Assembly (NCBI RefSeq): GCF_026914185.1 | Contig: NC_070559.1 | Coordinates: 4,624,001-4,688,000, forward strand | Source of the DNA: Puccinia triticina | Lineage: Eukaryota > Basidiomycota > Pucciniomycetes > Pucciniales > Pucciniaceae | Direction of reading: 5' to 3' | Length of the DNA stretch: 64,000 nucleotides | Shown: piece by piece, positions 58,641 through 64,000 of the stretch | Numbering within the stretch: the first letter of the stretch is position 1 | How the letters are laid out: each line of letters opens with the position of its first letter | Notes under the pieces: model-generated | What the model was told of the DNA's origin: nothing | The model's database searches: none | Seen by the model: only the letters and a program-made list of their open reading frames with translations | Position numbers and translations under genes: made by a program

Positions 58641-58839
58641 TGTACCAAGTACGGGTATGGGTATCTGGATTTCATGGTTTTTTGTCAGGGTATCCAGCCA
58701 GTCAACACATGCAATGGAGTGGGTAAGCCTCAGTCCCTCATTAAGAGTATTGCTTTGCAACAGCGTCCGCGCGCCTGCAAATCAATTGAGGGACTTTGCT
58801 AGCTAAATTTGCAATGAGCAACTGTTCCCAGCTGGTCAG

Positions 58840-59180
58840 TAATCACCCCCAGCAAGCAGGATCTCTATTGGCCTGTAGGTTAGTACCATTGTGTATACCA
58901 GTGCTTGCTGGGAGGAATCCCTCTTGGCGAGCTGGTGTGTGTATACCAGTTCTCACTGAGAAGAATCCATCTCAATGAGCTGGTATATGTATACCTGCTC
59001 ACCAAGAGAAATCCTCTCTTGGTGACAAGTATACTGATACCAGCTTGCCAAGGGCAGAGAGGGATCCCTCTTGGCGAGGAGGTACATAGTACCTACAAAA
59101 AACACAGCGGCAGGTATACTGATACCAGCTTGCCAAGGGCAGAGAGGGATTGAGTGATCCCTCTTGGCAAGCAGGTACCT
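58840..59180. repeat. Minisatellite with GATCCCTCTTGGCGAG units
   Basis: Alternating units ACCAGCTTGCCAAG, AGAGGGATCCCTCTTGG (palindromic core) and GTATACTGATACC. A 50-base unit is repeated almost exactly at 59,035-59,085 and 59,115-59,165. Confidence 0.8.
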
Positions 59181-59487
59181 TGGCACCCCCGATACCTGCC
59201 AAAAAAACCTGGGTACCCACCGCCGCATGTCCGTGTCAGGGTACGGGTATCAAGAAATTGCTGAAAAAAAGGGGGTACCCGTACCCGGGTCCACATTGCC
59301 ATCTTTACAAGCCGCCCTTCAGGTTGGCCTGAAACTACCTGACCTCCCGTCTGCTGTTCCTCCCAATGGGAAGGGCAGGCGTGTTGAGTTGTCTGTTAGT
59401 CTGCTACCATGATGTATCACCACAGTATGGAGGGCTGTTGGATTGACCCATGAGCACTACCAACCAACCCAGCTGGCAGCCACAAGC

Positions 59488-59570
59488 GTCTGTGGCCTAG
59501 TTGGTAAAGGCAGAACTCTAGTACGTGTCTCAGCATAGCTGAGGTTGTGAGTTTGACTCTCACCATACAC
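59488..59570 (+). tRNA. tRNA-Leu-like sequence, probably a degenerate copy or tRNA-derived repeat
   Basis: Has a good A box (TGGCCTAGTTGG), a D arm, a class II variable stem (CTCAG/CTGAG), and a T arm GTGAG-TTTGACT-CTCAC. The acceptor stem GTCTGTG/CATACAC pairs at six of seven positions, counting one G-T. The anticodon stem is badly paired around a CTAG-containing loop, so it is probably a pseudogene or the head of a SINE-like repeat. Confidence 0.5.
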
Positions 59571-59948
59571 ATCTTCATTTTACAGTCTCTACAAGGCGGA
59601 CCTAGTCCAACCATGCCAACCTGTGAGGCAGCATGGTTGGTTTGTCTGATGCGTCTGGCCAACCCATCTGCCCGGTGGGTCAGCATGGTTGGCTTGCCCT
59701 TGAGGTTGTAAACAGGTTGGCTGCCCCCAGAAATGAGCCAACCTTCCCAACAAGTCACCAGACTAGTCAACCTGTCCATTGGCCCAAGGTCACTGAGACC
59801 ACCAGTATGATCTGCCAAGCGTGCTTGCGGATTGTACATAGAAGAGAAAAAAAAATGTTAGACTTCACACTGTTTGCTCTTCATGATAAGTAGGGAGTGG
59901 GGTATATCATGTTGACTGTGGTGGTGAATAATATCAGGATTGTTGTTC

Positions 59949-60164
59949 CACTGCCAGAATATTTGGCTGGGATGATGTCATCCCAGTTTATCTGGGATGC
60001 ACTCAACCAATTTAAAATGGGTTGATCTCATCCAATGAAATATAAACCCAAGGGGGGTAACTTGGATTTATATTTCATCAGTTGAGATCAACCAAGTTTA
60101 AATTGGTTGAGTTCATCCCAGTTTAAGTGGGATAACCTCAACCCAGCCAGTTATGCTGGCAGTG
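59949..60164. mobile_element. CACTA-like foldback MITE
   Basis: The ends CACTGCCAG and CTGGCAGTG are inverted. The arms extend about 95 bases (GGCTGGG, ATCCCAGTTTA, CTCAACCAATTTAAA, ATGAAATATAAA). A TTC duplication flanks both sides (59946-59948 and 60165-60167). CACTR ends with a 3-base duplication are typical of CACTA/EnSpm elements. The 216-base element is almost all hairpin. Confidence 0.8.
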
Positions 60165-60499
60165 TTCCTGTAGTGGATGTGAGCAATTGCACTGGTAAGT
60201 GAACAGCATCTGAATGCATGGCTTGGTCGCCGGATTGACTCCTCCCTGCGACTCTTTTTTGCTTCTCAGATGTCATCATCACCCTGGGCCCCGTGGCGGA
60301 CGTCTGGGTAATTCCAGCTTGAAGCCCAACATCCAGGTAGAATTTGTGGCCTAGCCGCCGTTGGGGTCAGCCCAACCTTTCCAACTTTTTCTCCTCCCAA
60401 TGTCCGCTCTGCAAACCTTTCCTGCAGGGGCAGATGGGGGGTGGCCAACGTTGGCGCAGACATCTGCCCGCCGTCCAACTGCACCTGTAGTGTTCACAA

Positions 60500-60790
60500 T
60501 ATTCAGCTTGCTGGGAGGAGTCTTCTCAGCAAGCTGGATATGTGTATATCCAGCTCAGCTTGCGCCTAGGGAGGTTTCACGGCGAGCTGGATACATACAT
60601 ATATTGTATTCAGCTTGGCAAGGGGACTCCTCTCCAGCTCATTGGGAGGTCCCTTGTTGGCCTCCAACTGGATAGATATGCATCCAGCTCCCAGGAGGAG
60701 TCCTCCCAGCAATCTGGATATGCCAAGAGGTATCCTCCCAGCTCTTTCCAGCTTTCTGGGAGGCCTTCACCAAGCTGGATCTACCGGGGA
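60500..60790. repeat. AGCTGGAT minisatellite
   Basis: Units of about 50-60 bases combine CAGCTTGCTGGGAGGAGTC, AGCTGGATATG and inverted partners; related in style to 58.84-59.18 kb. Confidence 0.65.
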
Positions 60791-61004
60791 AAGGCCCTGG
60801 ATCCCCCCGGGGGGTGGGAGGTACTTGTAGGCGGTACCTGGGTACCACACCGCTTTCTGGCCAAAACCACGTACCTAGTGCCACACCCGGCACCGCTGCG
60901 CAGGTGCAAGGGGTAACTGCCAAGTGGTACTAGGTACCTGCCGCGGGTACCAAATGACTATCTCTAGAACACTCTATGCCGGCTTTGAGGGTGGTGTAAA
61001 CTCT

Positions 61005-61400
61005 TGATGACCTGCACAGACCGGTCATCAAGGGTGTATAGGCCCTCTCAATTTCCCGTGAAAATCAGACATCAAGAGGGTGTATGTATACCCTCTCAAT
61101 GCCCGGTCTAGGCCGGATATCAAGAGGGTATGCACGTAAACTATTGATTTCCGGTCTGTGCTGGACATGGAGAAGGTGTGTGTATACCCTCCCGGTGTCC
61201 GGCACAGACCAGACATGGAGAGGGTGTGTGGATACCCTCCCAATGTCCAGCACAGACCAAACATGGAGAGGGTGTTGTGTATACCCTTGCAATGTCCGGT
61301 CTGTGCCAGTCATTGAGAGTGTATGCCCTCTTGGTGTCCAGAACATACTGGACTTTGAGAGGGCATACATACACCCTCTTGATGTTGCACAGACCAGACC
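61005..61400. repeat. Palindromic minisatellite (CCGGTCTGTGCCGG type)
   Basis: Units of roughly 55-60 bases alternate ATGGAGAGGGTGTGTGGATA-CCCTCCCAATGTCC and GGCACAGACC cores, like the 46-bp satellite in design but with different sequence. Confidence 0.75.
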
Positions 61401-61478
61401 CTAGATGGTTACCTGCCTGCGGTTGGTGGGTACCAAACAGGTACCCATGGGCAATCTCTATACCAGCCAAATGGCTTG

Positions 61479-63084
61479 AAGCAACAATGGGCCTTTACTA
61501 TACAGATATTGGTATAGTTTTGTTATCATATTTTTTTAGGTCCAATAACAGTACTGTTGTTTCCATTTTCAGTAATGGATTTTTAATACTATATCCAATT
61601 ACATGTGGTTTTGTTCTTTTTGGAGAATACTATATCCAAATGAAGAAAGAAAAAAAAATTCTCAATACTATACTGGCCAGATGTGGCCAGTACCACTACT
61701 TTGTAGGGATGAAAATCTATATATTTCTTGGGCTTGGGGATCAGAGCACCCAAAGCCTTTCCTGCCTCAGAAAAGCCCCCTGAGAGGGGAAAATCCTCAC
61801 AAATTAGCCACATAAGGCTGCTGACCAATTGTGAAATAGTTGAAGGGAACAAACCACCACATCTGGAGCCACACTTATCTGCAGCCGCAGAGAACAAGAG
61901 CTACCCAGTGTTCCTAAATAAGCCCATGTTATTACCGCAAGGACCAGGTAAGTGGAATTTTTTGCCTGTACAATCATCAGGAGCCCACATTTCATTGCCT
62001 TATGTTTACACCTGGTTAAGTGGGTTATCCCGGTACCCAGGGGCAAAAAAAGTTACTATACCTGTATTTTTTGTTTCAGAAAAAAACAAAGAATACTATG
62101 CGCACTTGGAACAAGGGAAAATAATGGTACAATTGTTAGTATAGGGTGGTACAACCAGACCTATACTATAACAGAAAGGCCCGGTGTGGTGTGCCAAATC
62201 TGTTTCAAGTATCAAATTACATAAAGTGATGGTTGAATAAATGAGAAGGAGATATATTCTTAGATTTATTATTGCATAATTAGATTCTGAAGGTCATTTA
62301 ACCCCTAGTCACTCACTTGAACCACTAGGATAGCTCCACTCAGTCAAAAGTTATTTTGGTTAAATGGTTTGTGACAGAACATAATCAAATACTATAGAAT
62401 TATATTTGGTAGTACATAGTATAGAATCAAGTACAAGTACATAGTTAGGGTGTAGTTTCTACAGGTGCACACACGTCCCCCTGTATGGTCGCATGACATC
62501 ATCAGTCACATGTTGGATCACACTTTTATCAGAAGGCTCACTAGCTAAAATCCCTCAACGGAAGCTTCCATGCAGCAAAAATCCCTCACAGGAGAAGTCA
62601 CACCAGCATAAATCCCTCAACTGACTTCCCCACCAGCAAAAATCCCTCACATTTTACTATATAAGGAGCCCTTCCTCCCCCCTCATTTGAATTCAGCATG
62701 TGAATAGCAGCCACCAACCAACCAGTCACTCATTCATTTAACAGTGTGATCTCAAACATCCACTCACCCAACACCTGTGATCATAATCAGGTTCTTAAAT
62801 AGCTTGTGTCATTGCACATCATCTACATTGTTTGATCTAAGTCTGATAGAGACTACTACACATAGTGATCTCTATCAAGGTTTTGCCACAACAATAAATA
62901 AATTTTGTTGTCAGAATCCTTGTGTAGTACAATAGAGGGGCAGGTCCTTCAAACCACCTGTAACATAAATATTGCTTAACTGCAAATATCATATTTGTTA
63001 TCTCCCCCTCACAGAACTGCCACCCGTCCCAAAGGAGTTCTCACACCGGTTATCCTAGAGTATAGTGTAGGCCCATTGTTGCTT
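61479..63084. mobile_element. Possible 1.6-kb TIR element
   Basis: Inverted 25-mers with 23 matches: left AAGCAACAATGGGCC (61,479 on) and right GGCCCATTGTTGCTT (to 63,084). No target duplication or transposase is seen. It encloses an LTR-like promoter. Confidence 0.45.
62450..62940 (+). mobile_element. LTR-like sequence with promoter
   Basis: Contains four copies of AAATCCCTCA at 62548, 62579, 62610 and 62640 (31, 31, 30 apart), a TATATAAG at 62658-62665, pyrimidine-rich leader, and AATAAATAAA at about 62,892. This layout resembles a solo LTR or an orphan promoter. I find no second copy in the window. Confidence 0.4.
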
Positions 63085-63205
63085 GAAGGTGATCTCACTC
63101 CCCCATATTCTCTAGTAGCTCTTGGATAAACCTCAGGGCCTTGGCACCATCAGATGCACAAGACTTCAAGCATACCTATTCTAGCTTGAGAATCTCACAC
63201 TGTGA

Positions 63206-63406
63206 TAGAGCTGGCACTTTTGCACCCGCCCCCCTTCAGCCGGTAACTGTGTGTCCTTGAAGATACCCAGGGATGCTGGGGAGCTACTTCCTTTAATTTT
63301 TGATAAAATGCAACACCCTGAACCTACCTTGGTTACCTGCAAGGGACACAGTCACCTGCTGAAGGGGGGCGGGTACCCGCCAGCGGGTGCAAGAGTGCCA
63401 GCTCTA
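63206..63406. mobile_element. hAT-type MITE, 201 bp
   Basis: The ends TAGAGCTGGCACTTTTGCAC and, inverted, TAGAGCTGGCACTCTTGCAC match almost perfectly. An exact 8-base duplication CACTGTGA flanks it (63198-63205 and 63407-63414). Sub-terminal GGGCGGGTACCCGCCAGCGG links it to the other GGGTACCCGC repeats in the window. Confidence 0.9.
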
Positions 63407-63649
63407 CACTGTGAAACAAAACTCAAGAAACTGCTGCCAGTTGACATGCAATATTACAAAGGTGCTTGAGTTTTTTTCACAGTGTCAAATCCCTCTATCC
63501 CCTCCCAAGAAGGGTCAGGCTTTAGGCATGCCAAAAAAATGCCAGATGCACACCAAAATTGGAGTGAACACTAGTTCACTCCAAAACCTAGCCTTTTTTG
63601 GAGCACACAGGCCTGCACTCCAGATTGGTTTGGAGTGAACAGCCCATCA

Positions 63650-64000
63650 CTCCAATCACTCCCCTTGGGTCTGCACCGGCCATCAAGAGAGAGTACATAC
63701 ATAAATACAGGACCCTCCCAATGGCCAATATAGACTGGACATTGAGGGGACTCACCACTCTTGGTGATTGGTATAGACCAGTCCCCAAGATGATTAAACC
63801 CTCTTGATGACAGGTCTACATAGTTGAGAGGACTCAGCACCCTTGATGACCGGGATTAACTGGTCATGGAAAGGGCTCAACCCTCTCAATGACCGGCACT
63901 GTACTGGTCATTGAGAGGAATAAAACCTCTTGATGGCCGGGTCATCAAGAGGATACAACCTTCTCAATGACTGGTACAGGACTGGTCTGTACCAGCTTTG
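63650..64000. repeat. Palindromic minisatellite (GATGACCGG type), continues off the window
   Basis: Diverged units of about 50-60 bases with CTCTTGATGACCGG, ACTGGTCATTGAGAGG and their inverses, similar to the cores at 49.6-50.1 and 61.0-61.4 kb. Confidence 0.75.

Larger units (their letters stand above)
58077..59307. mobile_element. hAT-type non-autonomous element, 1.23 kb
   Basis: The ends (G/T)AAAGATGGCA are inverted. Flanking octamers CAAGCTGC (58069-58076) and CAAGCCGC (59308-59315) are an 8-base target duplication with one change. The interior has GGGTACCCGC-type blocks, the GCTGCGCTAC foldback array (58.15-58.64 kb) and a CAAGCTGGTATnnGTATACC minisatellite, and no transposase. Confidence 0.75.

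Noticed and set aside
3690..64000. CRISPR array, because spaced palindromic repeats recur
   Set aside because: Eukaryotic context; the spacers are themselves repeats and there are no cas genes. These are palindromic minisatellites.

Overview
The window is nuclear DNA of a filamentous basidiomycete. It is most likely a rust fungus (Pucciniales, Puccinia-like). I infer this from many short GT-AG introns, small secreted cysteine-containing proteins in paralogous sets, fungal housekeeping genes (dolichol synthase, ATP1, PTPA, Vma22, mL45), and gene islands set in AT-rich DNA full of Ty3/Gypsy relics, foldback MITEs and palindromic minisatellites. No species can be named from sequence alone.

Layout. 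1-1,129 (-): C-terminal part of a chitin synthase with frame and motif damage. 1.1-9.5 kb: repeats, a decayed Gypsy element and a hAT-type MITE. 9.6-12.5 kb: cis-prenyltransferase (RER2-like, +) and a small secreted protein (-). 13.6-18.5 kb: a Gypsy pol relic carrying several nested insertions. 21.0-22.1 kb (-): first member of a six-cysteine secreted family. 24.3-36.7 kb: GC-rich gene block with VMA22/CCDC115-like (-) and mL45 (+) in head-to-head arrangement, a saposin/metallophosphoesterase acid sphingomyelinase (+) and a large VPS9-domain protein (+). 38.0-39.5 kb (+): a secreted OTU cysteine protease. 41.65-45.75 kb: a large inverted duplication with about 1.7-kb arms, each carrying one near-identical copy of the six-cysteine secreted gene. 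46.4-48.9 kb (+): ATP1. 49.3-50.5 kb: a TIR-bounded block of 46-bp bi-palindromic satellite. 53.0-54.8 kb (-): PTPA. 55.6-57.5 kb (+): a Wss1-like WLM metalloprotease with SUMO-interaction-like motifs. 57.5-64 kb: hAT-type and CACTA-like foldback elements, a tRNA-Leu-like relic, an LTR-like promoter and minisatellites.

Functionally the conserved genes are unrelated housekeeping functions: dolichol synthesis, V-ATPase assembly, mitochondrial translation, ATP synthase, PP2A activation, sphingolipid turnover, Rab5 activation and DNA-protein crosslink repair. The accessory interest lies in four small secreted proteins, the secreted OTU protease, and the transposon nest, where target-site duplications can be read directly.

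Gene models were spliced by eye. Small frame problems in the chitin synthase, VMA22, mL45 and WLM genes may be real decay or small assembly indels.
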